Under the pieces are notes generated by a model. It was not told where the DNA came from. It saw only the letters and a program-made list of their open reading frames with translations, and made no database searches. A program made the position numbers and the translations under genes. Shown piece by piece: positions 31,239 through 42,447 of a stretch of 64,000 nt of DNA. The stretch's first letter is position 1, and every line of letters starts with the position of its first letter. Source of the DNA: Linnemannia elongata (taxonomy: Eukaryota > Mortierellomycota > Mortierellomycetes > Mortierellales > Mortierellaceae); the NCBI GenBank assembly GCA_036320915.1, contig JAXBDG010000001.1, forward strand, positions 2,542,001 through 2,606,000, given 5' to 3'.

Positions 31239-31903
31239 TCATGCTGTGTTGGTGGATTGGATGGGCTCCCATTCCAAAAGCATTTTACTGTCGTAAGTTG
31301 CTTTCTTCACCCATTTGTGTTCAGCATCGCATGTGCTCATTATCTGTATCGCCTTGTTCACCATGTCAACAGACGCACCCCCATTTTCCTTTGCGAGTGC
31401 GCCCAGTCCAGTAGCAAGTTTATGCACTTGTAGGTAGAGATTATTCAGGTACGATCTGTAATCCAGACGAACTTGAGAAGTCGAAGTGGAGTGGGAATGT
31501 GAGGGTAGGGCTATATTAAAGTTGGTTCTAATGGTACTGGAGGCTGGGGTCGTAGAAGGACTCAACGAGAGCCTAGCAGTGACAATATCAGCAATGACGC
31601 CCGAGTAGTACCTAACCTTCTGGGCTCATACCTCAGGCAAAAAATGTTAAAGTTGACAAGGTTATCGGCCAGTTCAGGACACCCAGTTCTTCAGGGAGAA
31701 CAAAATAGAACCCAGAAGTTTGGTCTACCTCTGCCCATGCTCATTTTCGAGAAAGAGGACATTGATTTCGTTGACCTTCAAACGTAGTGCACGGGGGAAG
31801 TTGTCGGGTATGTCGTTCATTCGGTAGTAGGGTGTTCGTAGTGTCGTGTCGGAGGGTGGGTTTTTTCGATGTCGCTGCCGAGACGGAGTTGCTGAAATAA
31901 CAT
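31239..31903 (-). pseudogene. Truncated ELHEYP-family copy (member-1 type first exon)
   Basis: From the ATG at 31903 the frame gives MLFQQLRLGSDIEKTH, matching member 1 (MSLFQQFRLGNDIES), but it soon meets TGA. The rest of the exon-1 module (NDIPDNFPRALRLKVNEINV, then FLENEHGQ) is in another frame. After an intron-like gap the second exon starts GTATGAGCCCAGAAGG but needs one more base to give YYSGVIADIVTA. The open frame then continues 108 codons to 31239 with sequence not seen in other members (YRSYLNNLYLQVHKLATGLG, helical and coiled-coil-like). The central ELHEYP block and LRR tail are missing. Most likely a dead fragment; a short recycled gene cannot be excluded. Confidence 0.6.
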
Positions 31904-32556
31904 GTTGCATTACTGGAGGCGGAAGAGAGAGGTGAGGGTAACAAAAGGGAGGGTGGTGGGTAAGTGGAGTAAAAGGTGTGGTAGAGTAAGGGAAAGGTTA
32001 AAAAATGGAAGAAAATTGCATCTGAGGGCGTGTTCAAGACCGAAGCACTGGCCATGGCATTCAAGTGACTTATATACCACAGTCCTCTTGAGTTCACATA
32101 ACATTAAGTTTAACAACAAACAAACACGAAAAACTGTTCAATTCAAGCTAATATCCAGTTGTACATTCACAGTAGGTATAACACTTTATGCCTTGCCAAT
32201 GGTATGGATGTTGCTTACACGAACTCTGGGCCCTCGGGCGTTCGTTACAGTTTTCTTTGAAACAAACAATGTAACGAAAGGCCCGACCGCACAGAAAGTG
32301 GAAAATGAAAGTTGGTTCCTGAATGAGTGAGTGTTCGTTTCTAAGCCACACCCGATCGCACAACAATTTAACTGCCAGTTATCGGCCGTTTTCTTCCTTT
32401 TTACTTTTCTACGTGAACAAAAAAACTGATCCCCTGGTGACCATTGCAAGCAAACAGGACCAACATTCTCATCGGGGCACATCAGCAAGAGCAACTCATC
32501 GTCAAAACACCCGAACAAGTCGCACTCCATTGTCATAACCAACACACACTTACAAC
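31904..32556. other. Intergenic, divergent promoters
   Basis: Between the truncated ELHEYP copy (minus) and BCS1 (plus). No TATA box obvious before BCS1; a C/A-rich leader precedes its ATG. Confidence 0.4.
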
Positions 32557-34362
32557 ATGGCAGCACTTATCCTAAACGATTCACCAGCAGAGGAGGCTGA
32601 CCAGACCCTCACTATTCCCCTCGCAACCCAAGGCGCGTCGTCGTCTCACCCGCAGCCACAGATCATTTATATCAATACCCGGCCACCAACTCCTTCCTCG
32701 GCAACAACAATACAACCATCACATTCATACCCAGCACAGAACACGTCATCCTCATCATCGCAAACAACTCCTACCTCTACCTCGCCGAATTTGCCAGAAG
32801 CCAAGGAAGAAAAGAACTTTGTCCAGACTGTCCTCGACTCGAACCCTTACTTCTCGGCTGGCTTTGGGCTTATGGCTGTCGGCGCAGGACTGACCATTCT
32901 TCGCAAAGGAACTGTCTCGGGAGCGAGTGTACTTCGTCGTCAGCTCCTTGTCACACTCGAGATCCCAAGCAAGGACAAGTCGTACCTTTGGTTCTTGCAC
33001 TGGATGTCCTCTCAGTCAAGAAATGCCGTGTCATTGACCCACGCTTCAGGGGCAGAGGCGGCATCTGCCGGAGGAAAGGGAATTTTTGGGCGCTTGAGTG
33101 ATCGCGTCGCCAACAAAGTCAACCAGCGCTCGCAGTTCCTGGCGGTTCAGACAGAGTTCAAACAACACGACAACGGCTCTGTCTCGACACGGTTCAACCT
33201 GGTCCCTGGCAACGGAAAGCATTTGATCAGATACAACGGCGCATGGATCCAAGTCGAGAGGACTCGCGATGCCAAGATGATGGATCTGTCCACTGGCGCA
33301 CCCTGGGAAACTGTGACTTTGACGACCTTGTCGCGGGATCGACAGGTGTTTACGGCGCTATTGCAGGAGGCGCAAAAGATGGCATTGTTGAATCAGGAGG
33401 GCAAGACTGTGATCTACACGAGTTGGGGACCAGAGTGGAGACCCTTTGGACAGCCACGCAAGCGGAGAGTACTGCAGAGTGTCATTTTGGACGAAGGCGT
33501 TGGCGAGAGAGTCGTAAGCGATGTCAAGGAGTTTGTAAAGAACGAAAAGTGGTACGCCGACCGAGGTAAGTTCCACTTTTGCTTTGTGTGAATGACGTGT
33601 GCTGTTTGTTGTTTTCTGTGATTTGACTATCTCATGTTGATCTTATTTGATTTCTAAATATTTGCGATAGGTATCCCATATCGTCGCGGATACTTACTTT
33701 ATGGGCCTCCGGGAAGCGGAAAGACGAGTTTTATTCAGGCATTGGCAGGAGAACTCGAGTACAATATTTGTATCCTAAACCTAAGTGAGCGCGGACTTAC
33801 CAACGACCGATTGAACCATCTTTTAACCAATTTGCCCGAGCGGAGTATCATGTTGCTTGAGGACATTGACGCAGCCTTTGCCAAACGCGACAAGACTCAG
33901 GAAGGGTACGTAAAACTGCTTACTCTGGCGATGTAGGGAAAACTATGAGCATTCATTTCACGGTGCTAACGTATGTGCCCTTCGTTTCCTTCCCCTTTTA
34001 GATTCCAATCGATGGTAACGTTCAGCGGACTGCTTAATGCACTGGATGGTGTGGCGTCCTCGGAGGGAAGGATCATCTTTATGACAACAAACCATATTGA
34101 GGTTCTGGACCCAGCATTGATCCGTCCTGGCCGTGTTGACTTGCGGGAATATGTTGGCGATGCCACCCCGGCACAGATTCGCAAGATGTTTAAGCGATTT
34201 TATGAACGTGAGGAATTGTTGGCAGAGAAATTTGTCAAATCGCTGAAGGGCCATAGGGTCAGCACAGCAGCATTGCAGGGTCACTTTGTGCACTTTAAGG
34301 ACCGGCCCGAGGATGCTTGTGCTAATGTCGCCTACCTCACTACACCACACCGCGTGGACTAA
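32557..34362 (+). CDS. BCS1: Mitochondrial chaperone BCS1 (AAA ATPase)
   Basis: Three exons: 32557-33565, 33671-33905, 34002-34362; introns of 105 and 96 nt; 534 residues. BCS1 sits in the inner mitochondrial membrane and moves the folded Rieske iron-sulfur protein across it during assembly of respiratory complex III. Visible features: a Ser/Pro/Thr-rich N-terminal extension (1-85), one membrane segment near 98-115 ([17 protein letters not shown]), and the BCS1-specific domain ([46 protein letters not shown]). Next come Walker [10 protein letters not shown] (about 348-356), Walker [11 protein letters not shown], then [11 protein letters not shown] and the [17 protein letters not shown] sensor/arginine-finger region. 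All motifs are intact. It is longer than yeast Bcs1 (456) mostly because of the N-terminal extension. As in yeast, the targeting signal is probably internal, after the membrane segment. Confidence 0.95.
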
Positions 34363-34647
34363 TAAAATAAGTGAAATAGAGCATTCTTTTATTACACTGT
34401 TCGCATGGGCCGCAGATAACGAAAGAGCAGTCAACTTTCTTACAGATTAGCGGAGTCCAATGCGTCACAAAAAGGGAGACATACGTTTCTCTGCTCAAAA
34501 GAAGAAGAACCGAACCCACGTTCGTCTCTCTTTCTTCTTACTTCTTCTCAGCCCATTCCCCCTCCTTCTCCACCCACCTACTCCTCTTCTCTCCCTTCCC
34601 CAACCGCTATAAGCGCGTTTTATAACAAACACACAAGCATACAGACG
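34363..34647. other. Promoter region of the four-exon small gene
   Basis: CT-rich (34500-34600), with TATA-like CTATAAG at 34607-34613 and TTTTATAAC at 34617-34625, about 25-40 nt before the ATG at 34648. Confidence 0.45.
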
Positions 34648-35627
34648 ATGGCTACCACGACTGTCACCCCCACCCCTACCCAGACAAAGCTCCAGGTCAC
34701 AGACGCCGAGGAGCGCGACGGCTTCGTGGAGTACTGCAAGATGCGCACCTGCGAGCGCATGGAAGCCGAGCGCACCGATGGTAATTTACAACACAAGGAC
34801 TTGCTCGGGATCAAGTTGATGAATGTGCTGTAAAGGCAGGAATCGGGAGTGCAGAATTAGGAGAAGCAGAGCAGGATGATGTTGATTGTCATGACACATG
34901 ACACATTGTTGCAGTTGTCGCTGTTGTTGGAATCACACAGAGCCAGAGCAGGCAGTCATTGATAGCCAAGGAAGGCTGTTATTGATGTTTTGGTTATTGC
35001 TGCTATTGTTATTGGAAGCAGGCACTTCATTTTGTTTACTTTGTTGTTCAGGGGGTGGGACGTTGGAGGCGTGAGAATTATTTTGGTCACCATGCAACCA
35101 AGCTAACACCCTCCCTATTTCTCTTTTTTCCACTTTCGCGGTAATAGAACTCGAGGATGCTGACGTGGACCAGATGAGGGTTATTGCTATTGAGTCTAAG
35201 ATCGAGTGGCGTGGCTTTACAGACGAGATGAAGATGGTAACTGTCGCCTATGCCCTCCGGGAGTTGCCTCTTTAACGTAACGTACCATTTCACGCTCGAC
35301 CTATGTTAACTCGTTTTTATTCTTTCTACCAAATCCAATCGATGATAGTTCTGGATTGAGCGCGGATCTGTCAAGACCACGTTGAATGGTAAGCCTTTTG
35401 ACGTCTAGAGACCTTCATATGAAGTTGGCTGGCTCTTTATTCTTGATGTACCCTGTGAGCCAGAAGAAGACACTAACGGAGATACCAAATTGTTCTACTG
35501 TTTCTTGGTAACCTTTTTTCTTGTAGCTTGGTGCGCTTTCTTGAAGACCAACAACGCTACCGTCCCCGAGGTGCACGCTACAGGACCAGCTCGCCCCCCA
35601 TCAAACGTTCACCCTCACCACCACTAA
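34648..35627 (+). CDS. Small conserved-looking protein of unknown function
   Basis: Four exons: 34648-34780, 35148-35236, 35349-35388, 35527-35627. All junctions are GT...AG and keep the frame, giving 120 residues. The start follows TATA-like sequences and a pyrimidine-rich leader. The protein begins with a Thr/Pro stretch and continues EERDGFVEYCKMRTCERMEA. It then has ADVDQMRVIAIESKIEWRGF, FWIERGSVKTTLN and a Pro/His-rich end. No signal peptide, membrane segment or known motif is recognised. The consistent splicing and charged, non-repetitive body argue for a real gene. The first intron (367 nt) is much longer than others in the window and is CAA/TTG-rich. Function not assigned. Confidence 0.6.
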
Positions 35628-36246
35628 AATGTAATAACAGCGTCTTGTACAGTAAAGTCATTTTCAGGAGTTGGGTAATCCCTCCCTCCCCCTAATACAC
35701 TTTTTCCGAACTGCCACAGATGCCACTACTTTTGGGCATTGTTGTTGGGACTGGTGGGATGCGTGGCATGTGTAATTTTCAGGAACATGCCTCCCGGAGG
35801 AAACTTTTAAAGGAAAACAAAGAGGGGAATCATTCTTTCAAAAAAAAAGGGGGGGGGACAGAATGACAAGGGCCTATACTTTGTTATCAATTAGGGATTG
35901 GGGGAAGTTTGAAAGCGGTATTGTGGGAATATCATTGCTCTCAGCGATCATGACTTTCAAAACAGTGAGCGTGTCTCTTCCTTCAACCCCTGCTTTTGCA
36001 TCTGTCTGCCTTTTGTTTGTTTTTGATCGGAATGGTCAAAAAAAAATGAATCTTAGACATGAGGGTTCGAATCGCACCGAATCCAATTTCATAAAAATAC
36101 CCATCAAGCCTGTCCCCCTTTGTGCTCTCAAGGCAAGACACAAGGCAGGAAAACAAAGTCATCTTCGGTAAATTATGGCGACTAAAACAGCCTTGGTACC
36201 TTCTGGCAACGCTGTGGTAACTTGTGGTATCCATCCTCTGCAACAA
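35628..36246. other. Intergenic
   Basis: 3' flank of the small gene and 5' flank of the secreted-protein gene. Contains a short G-run (35848-35858). No gene recognised. Confidence 0.4.
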
Positions 36247-36253
36247 TATAAAG
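36247..36253 (+). promoter_or_regulatory. TATA box of the cysteine-rich secreted protein gene
   Basis: TATAAAG about 165 nt before the ATG at 36416, in a region then followed by a C/A-rich leader with (CAA)n near 36349-36372, typical of a fungal 5' UTR. Confidence 0.5.
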
Positions 36254-36415
36254 AAGGCGATCAACCCCTACTTTTTCTTCCTTTCATTCTCTTTCTCACG
36301 CTATTCACCTTCACTCATTCACCCACCTGCGCACTCTTCTTCCGCTCACAACAACAACAACAACAACAACAGCAAACATCCAACAACCAGTAGCACCAAG
36401 AACCAACACAACAAA

Positions 36416-36814
36416 ATGAGGTACTCCTCACTACTACTCCTCCTAATCCTCCTCCCCTTCACACTCTCTCTTCACTGCTGGCGCGACACACCTTCCTGTA
36501 ACCCAGGCTACCGTCGCCATTACGACTCCAAATGCGACACCCCAAAAAACCGGCTCCCGGATCTCCGACCCTTCAAGTCTGCAATCCAGGGCTTCTGCAA
36601 GGACAAAAACGATATCGTATTCCGGATACGACCCCGAGATGGCGCTACAAGGCTTCCTAGTGCTGTCGTCTGTGCCGGGAACCGGCATTCCAAAAACGCA
36701 GCGTCGTATGCGGTCAAGTTGGCCAAGGTCGTGAGGCAGAAGTGGCCCAGTTTTGTGAAGGGTGGGATTATCAAGTGCTGTGAGGGTGGTAAAATGAACA
36801 AGGGTTGTCAATAA
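36416..36814 (+). CDS. Small secreted cysteine-rich protein
   Basis: 132 residues, single exon. The N-terminus MRYSSLLLLLILLPFTLSLH is a textbook signal peptide, probably cleaved near residue 19-20. The mature part has eight cysteines (CW, SC, KC, FC, VC, CC, GC), fitting four disulfides, and is basic. The ATG at 36416 is used because the upstream in-frame codons only translate the C/A-rich leader. Secreted Cys-rich proteins of this size serve in fungi as effectors, antimicrobials or adhesion factors; none is shown here. A decayed relative lies at 52655-52962 (shared pattern C-x-PG, N-R-x-PD, ND-x-x-FRIR), so this is a small family. Confidence 0.75.
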   Translation: MRYSSLLLLLILLPFTLSLHCWRDTPSCNPGYRRHYDSKCDTPKNRLPDLRPFKSAIQGFCKDKNDIVFRIRPRDGATRLPSAVVCAGNRHSKNAASYAVKLAKVVRQKWPSFVKGGIIKCCEGGKMNKGCQ

Positions 36815-37213
36815 ACGTGAAGAACTGGTTGTCTCCCTTTTTTTGTTTGATCGCCCCCCTGTCCATTCTTCGCTTTTCCTTACCACACGGCTCTAGAACC
36901 TTGCAGGGAGCGGATTCAGAAATGTCGGCGCCCAGAAGTAGGAGATAATAGTAAAAAGTACCCAGTACCTAAGTGCTCATCCATCCCTCTTACTCAAATG
37001 AAAATATGCCATTCCTGACCCCATGAAAGCGTTTTTTCGTTCCTTCTATGCCGTGCTTCCTCGTCATAGGTGAAAGACAATACGCCGTGAGAAAGATGAA
37101 ATGGGCGTTGGTTCTATATTCTTTTACAATGGCCGTCTTTTTTTTTCTCAGAGAGCTGGACTAGAGATCTTTAGTTAACTCATGGCACAGATGTCATGCT
37201 AATTCCACCTATT
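36815..37213. other. Intergenic, convergent 3' ends
   Basis: AT-rich; no feature recognised beyond short T-runs. Confidence 0.4.
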
Positions 37214-39333
37214 TCACATAGCCAAAGTTTCATCGCGTGCATCTTGGCTGAGGCGAGGAATCTGAGCTTGCAGACTGATCTGTGGTGCTGCTCTAACAGA
37301 GCCATTGTCCTCTGCTTGGTCCAGAAAGCTCACTTGAGGGCGGTTGATGTTCATACTTATAGCAGTCTTCTGCTGCATCCAAGTCGGCATGTGCCTAGCA
37401 GCAAAACGCATCATTTTGCCCAAGAACCCCTATCAGTAATCAAAAAAAGGGAGGGAGGAACGTTCGTCAATGCATTTGCATAGAGCTCCTAGTTGAATCT
37501 ACCGCCATTGCATGCTTTCCATGGTCCTTGTCAGTATCACATCCGCCACACTCAATCAAGGCGAGTTTGCAGGCATACCTTCGAGTTTGTGACCTGGAAG
37601 GCTCTGCTGTGCTTGAAGGCCTCCAGAACCCATGGAACGCGTTCGTCCTGATACATCTGGAAGGCCTGGTTGATCTCCTTGGCGGTGGGGTTGTTTGGTA
37701 GAGCATGAATCCAGTTTGCCAGAACAATTGCATCATGCATAGCATTGGTCGCTCCAACACCGCCTGCCGGAGTGAACTACATGGCGCAAAAGTAGAAAAC
37801 CTGTCATTAGTAAGTGCGCGGATTGCGAGAGCGGAGAAATACTTGAACGGGATCCCCAATAAACCTAAGCTGTTTTAGCTACCTTGTGGCAAGCTAGGAG
37901 TAAGGTAGTACAACCAAGGAATGGCAGATAGAATTATTAGCTAGCTCTGACGACTCAAATAGCAGTACAAAGTAGAACATCATGTCAAAGCTTGTCAAAG
38001 AACTCACCATCGCCCATCAAGACAATACGACCATGATGCCAAGTCTCAAATGTCTTCTCCTCAAGCCTGACTTTGTTGATTTGTTCCTTGGGTGTCACAT
38101 CAATCAAGTCTCCGATGGTTACAATCTTGTCTCCACCAGATTTGACTGGGAGGTCCCGCACCTTCTCGCAGAACGCAACCGCTGCCTCTGGACCCCAATC
38201 GGTGCTTCGATAGTCTTTGTCCTCCCTGGTTGCATCATCCGGCAGGTATACAATAACTCCCCAGGCGACCGTGCCCTGTGCTGTCGTGAATGTACTGCTC
38301 TATAATATTAACAAGGCGAAGTGATTACTTGATGGATCACGATTATTATTCCTTGCAACAATATGAAGTCCTAAGGGTGGGACGTACTGCATATGGGTTG
38401 TTAACACCCAAGGTACTAAAGAATTGACAGGGTTCTTTGGCAAGATCTGGAAATTCAGTAGCGTCCAGCTTTCGGGTCTGTCCAAGTAAACAGAAAGTTT
38501 TGAAAGGAAGAGGAAGAGCGTCGGATGCAGGCAATTTGCCCTCTTTTGTGAGCTCCGCGTATATGTTCCTTCGAACCGCACTGTAAGCACCATCAGCACC
38601 AACAAGGATATCGCCCTTGTACTCGACGCCGTCGCTGCATCGGATCATGACGCAATCGCTGTTCTGGTCTGTCGAAACAATTTTCTTTCCAAGATGGATG
38701 CGATCCTTGGGAATCTGGCGAAAAATCAAGTCGTAGATAACTGGACGAGTGAGAATGTATCCATCCTCACCGAACCTATAGCCGACAAGAGGTATGGTTA
38801 GACGAGTCAGCATGGTTTGCAATGAAAAAACTGGTAGTACCATGACCCCCTTTAAAAGGATACTGCAACTGCTAGAATATACTTACATTTCCTTTCCAGT
38901 CGAGAAATCCACGCTGTACTCCTTTCCTCCGTTCGAGTTCAAAACGTTGATGGTCTCGTTTCTCTTGCCCAGGGTGACAAATTCGTCGTAGATGCCGCAC
39001 TGCTTCATCATTGGTGCCAATGTTGGGCCAAAGACCATAGCCGCTCCTATTCGAGGCGAATATTTGATATCAGCAGGATTTATATATCAAGCCAAGTCAT
39101 GCTACGGGGAAAGGATACCAACAAACTGGTTATAGAAGAAAAAAAGGCCATATCTTACCAACTGGCCTGATCGCGGATGTGCTCTCGAAAATCTCATATG
39201 GGATATCCGAATTTTGGAGAATCATGCCCAAAGTAAGGCCTGCAAGGCCTGCTCCGACAATAAGGACCTTAGGGCGATCGGAATCACCAGAGGTTACGGG
39301 CGGTTTTCTGTGTGTAGTGTTGTTGTTGGTCAT
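37214..39333 (-). CDS. FAD-dependent monooxygenase 1 (PHBH/salicylate hydroxylase-like)
   Basis: Seven exons: 39159-39333, 38887-39046, 38388-38775, 38008-38299, 37883-37893, 37579-37776, 37214-37429; 479 residues. Family enzymes use FAD and NAD(P)H to hydroxylate or epoxidise small, often aromatic or polyene, substrates. Visible motifs: the dinucleotide-binding GAGLAG (27-32), ILVGADGAYSAVR (the DG motif), and GRIVLMGDG-ACHK-FTPAGGVGAT (the FAD ribityl-binding GD motif). Exon 5 is a micro-exon of 11 nt encoding ACHK, needed to complete that motif. The C-terminus has an amphipathic/hydrophobic MRFAARHMPTWM segment that may touch membranes. It is a tandem paralogue of 40490-42447, with exon 2 and exon 3 of identical length (160 and 388 nt). 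Substrate unknown. An in-frame upstream ATG at 39426 would add a hydrophobic leader; 39333 is preferred by homology. Confidence 0.85.
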
Positions 39334-40489
39334 TGTGGTTATTAAGGAATTCACAATGATGGTGTGGATGTAAAATGAGTAGATTAGAAAAATGGATAGA
39401 AAAGGTGATGGAAGAAAATTGAGCAAAGAAAATTGGAGGAGAGTGATGATGGGGGGTCCGAGTATTTAAAGGAGTGAAGTAGGGGGACTTCTAGAGTGAA
39501 TTAATATCCGACGCGTATTTTTAACTTTCTATGCGCACCCATGAAGATATGCAGGTCACAGAGGATGTGCAGTATGTGAACGAAAGACCCTATGTGGAGA
39601 TAAAAGGTATCTAGGGAGTATTAGGAGCGGCTTGGAGCGGCTTGGAGCTGAGGGAGTGGCGCAGGGACCATTTGGAGCTAGTGGAGCATTAAGGGTCTCA
39701 GACCTGCATATTCAATTCCCGCGTTTGACGTTCAGAATTCCGCTGAGAGAAAATTTCTCCGTAAAATGTCCCTTTTTACACAACACAGGTATGAAAATGA
39801 AAGGCAGGATAGGACAGTAGTTCCCTTTCATGGAAGGCATACCGTTGTGACGGATCCTTTCTTTTTTTTTCAGTCATTCAAGGGTCCAAGGAAAGAAAAG
39901 GTTGCCTTTTTCGGAGCTGTTCGTTGGCACCCGGTTTCCCGAAAACACGGTTGGTCAGGATAAAGGATCAATGAGACTGAGTGCCGTGATTGCTAGATTG
40001 GTGTCACCCATCGGTACCTATTTCATTTAGGCGCGATTGTTGGGATGCATGGTCGTTGGGTCAATATGTATTGCACTTCCAAACGGTGGTCAATCTGAGA
40101 TGAATTGGTGGAACAAATTGACACGCTGCTGGCAAAAATGGTAAACAAAGTTTTTCATTTTTATATTTGATGGTGATTCGTCAATCATTCAAGCTTCGCA
40201 CGTCTAGCATGATAGAAAGCTCTGGTAGTCAAGAACATAGCAAAGCAAACTTTAGTGCTTGAGGGAAGGGAAGAAAAGGTATTGGGAACTAAGAAGGGAG
40301 GGCTTCTCTTGTTAGATAAACACCCAAACTTTGAAAAAAGGCATTTTGATTGTCCAACCACGATAATTGCTGATCCATCACAATTCTGAAATGTTATTGA
40401 CAAATGCTTCATAAAAAGGGCAAGATATATTATCAAAGTAAAAAAAAATGAGAAAGGCAACTGAACAAAGTCAGCGTCCTTGCCTGTTC
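39334..40489. other. Intergenic between tandem monooxygenase genes
   Basis: No gene seen. GGAGCGGCTT occurs twice in direct tandem (about 39627-39648). The rest is unremarkable, AT-rich toward 40400. Confidence 0.4.
39463..39470 (-). promoter_or_regulatory. TATA-like element of monooxygenase 1
   Basis: Minus-strand TTTAAATA about 130 nt upstream of the ATG at 39333. If it is the core promoter, transcription could start before the alternative ATG at 39426. Confidence 0.3.
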
Positions 40490-42447
40490 TCACACGGCCG
40501 CAGCACCATTGACACGTTTGTTGTAGACCTTCCTAGCCTTCTCAGTACTCGGCGAGACACTTGCAGGTTTCGACCCCTTATTCTCAACCTCCCTCAGAAA
40601 CCCAAGTGTCGGTCTATTTACAACAATGCCCTCGACAAACTTCAACCACAACCACCGAGGCATGTACTTTAGAAAAAGTAGAGCCAGCGTACCCAGGATG
40701 CCACGATTCAGAAGCAGGCTTAGGAGTTGACTGCCCTTGGAGGCTTCGATCACAGGTGGGAGGCGCTCGGCTTTGTACTCTTCGAATGCGTGTTCGATGT
40801 CCTTGGATGTGTTTGAGGGGAGGGCGTAAATCAGGTTTGCGAGCGTTATCGCATCATGCATTGCTGTGATAGCGCCTACAGAAGTAAGTAGATAGGAGAG
40901 TAAGAGGTAGATTGTGTATGAGTGAATGCCTTCACGTACGCAAGCAGCTGAAGCTTCGAATAATGAGTACCATAAACTAACGTACCTTGGCCACCAGAAG
41001 GGTGTAACTTGTGGCACGCTAAGAAAAAAAAACAACAAAAGGAGGCGGGAAGTAAGCCTAAAAAAGATCAAAAAAAAAAAATAAAAAAAAGAGAAACGAT
41101 AATCTCTTCATAGGGACACCCCTCTCACTTTTCTTACCATCCCCCAAGAGTACGGTGCGTCCATGATACCACGTCTTGAATATCTTCTCTTCCAGCATGA
41201 CCTTAGAGATCTTATCCTTGGGCGTCCTGTCATACATATCTCCAAGTGTCAGCTTGCCATTGCCAAAGGGGATAGGGAAATCGCGGGTTTGGTCGCACAT
41301 TGTCTGGGCAGCATGCGGACCCCATTCCGAGTTCTCTGAATGGCGAAATCGTTGTTCTTGGGCTGCTTTGCTCGTTTTTTCGTTTAGGTGCTCGATTACC
41401 ACGAAAGCTATGGTATTCTGCTTTGTAGAGAACAGAGACCACTTTTGACAGTAGATATGAGGTTAGCCAGACGAAAACAACCGGTTTGTAAAAATGAAAT
41501 AATGTGAAAAAAAAGGTGAGACTTACAGTGAAGGGCTTGTCGTCGCCAAGGGTGTTGATAAAAGGGTGCTCAGGATCCTTCAGTTGCGGGAACTCGTCCA
41601 CATCTAGTGGAACTGTCTGTCCAACAAGACAAGTACAGTTGAAAGGAAGATCCTCCTGATCGCTCTTGGGTAACTTGCCCTCTTTCTCCAGCGCATCATA
41701 TAGTCTCTGACGAACTGCGCTGTAGGCACCATCAGCCCCGACCAGGATGTCTCCTTCGTGGATCGAATTGTCACTTGTCTGGATGGTGACTTTTTCTTCC
41801 TTTTCCGAGATGGTGAGTACGCGCTTGTTGAAGAGGATCTTGTGTTTTGGGATTTGGGAGAGAAAGAGGTCGTAGAGGAGGGGCCGAGCGACTATATATC
41901 CTGAGTATCCACACCTATGAATAAAGAGGTAAAAGAAGCAGCGTGTGAGCTACAGGTCGCCTTATTTTTTCTCGTTGTTTCTTAGTTGACATCAAAACAC
42001 AAACGGAAGACGTACATGTCCTCGGCGACTTTGAGATCTAGGGCTGGAAGGGATTCTCCAGACTCGCGAATATCTGTCGACACGGTAAACGGCTTGGCCA
42101 TATCGATATACTTTTCATAAAGACCCAGTTGCTCAAACACCGGCATGATCTGTCCTCCAACACTCAATGCCGATCCTATCCATGGCAACAAAAAAAAGGG
42201 AGGAAAGGTTGGTGGTATGAAATCGATTGTCGGGTGGTTCTTTTGCCCCTTCGTATTTGAGAGATTGGGGGTTGAAGGGATCTGCGTTTGATGATAACGT
42301 ACCCAAGGGTTTAACGGTGGATGCTCGCTCGAAGATGGTGTAAGGGATGTTGCATCGCTCCAAAGAGGCACCGAGCATTAAGCCTCCCAGCCCAGCACCG
42401 ACAATAAGGATATGAGGTTGTGGGTCGGTCGAAGTAGCAGTTGACAT
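40490..42447 (-). CDS. FAD-dependent monooxygenase 2 (PHBH/salicylate hydroxylase-like)
   Basis: Six exons: 42303-42447, 42016-42175, 41527-41914, 41138-41441, 40986-41018, 40490-40875; 471 residues. Motifs: ILIVGAGLGGLMLG (GAGLGG 17-22), DILVGADGAYSAVRQ, and GRTVLLGDG-ACHK-LHPSGGQGA. The last three phrases are split by introns, with a 33-nt exon carrying ACHKLHPSGGQ. The C-terminus contains the hydrophobic stretch GILGTLALLFLKYMPRWLW, a possible membrane anchor, and ends NGAAAV. Intron positions 1-4 match those of monooxygenase 1, but the intron after ACHK has moved to after GGQ, so the pair shows intron sliding or independent gain. Same strand as monooxygenase 1 and about 1.2 kb upstream of it. 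Substrate unknown. Confidence 0.85.

Noticed and set aside
32186..32566. 126-codon minus-strand frame upstream of BCS1
   Set aside because: Overlaps the BCS1 5' region in antisense, lacks motifs and has no plausible promoter.
36060..36085. Possible tRNA T-arm (GGGTTCGAATCGCACC)
   Set aside because: No matching acceptor, D-arm or anticodon arm can be built from the upstream 70 bases.
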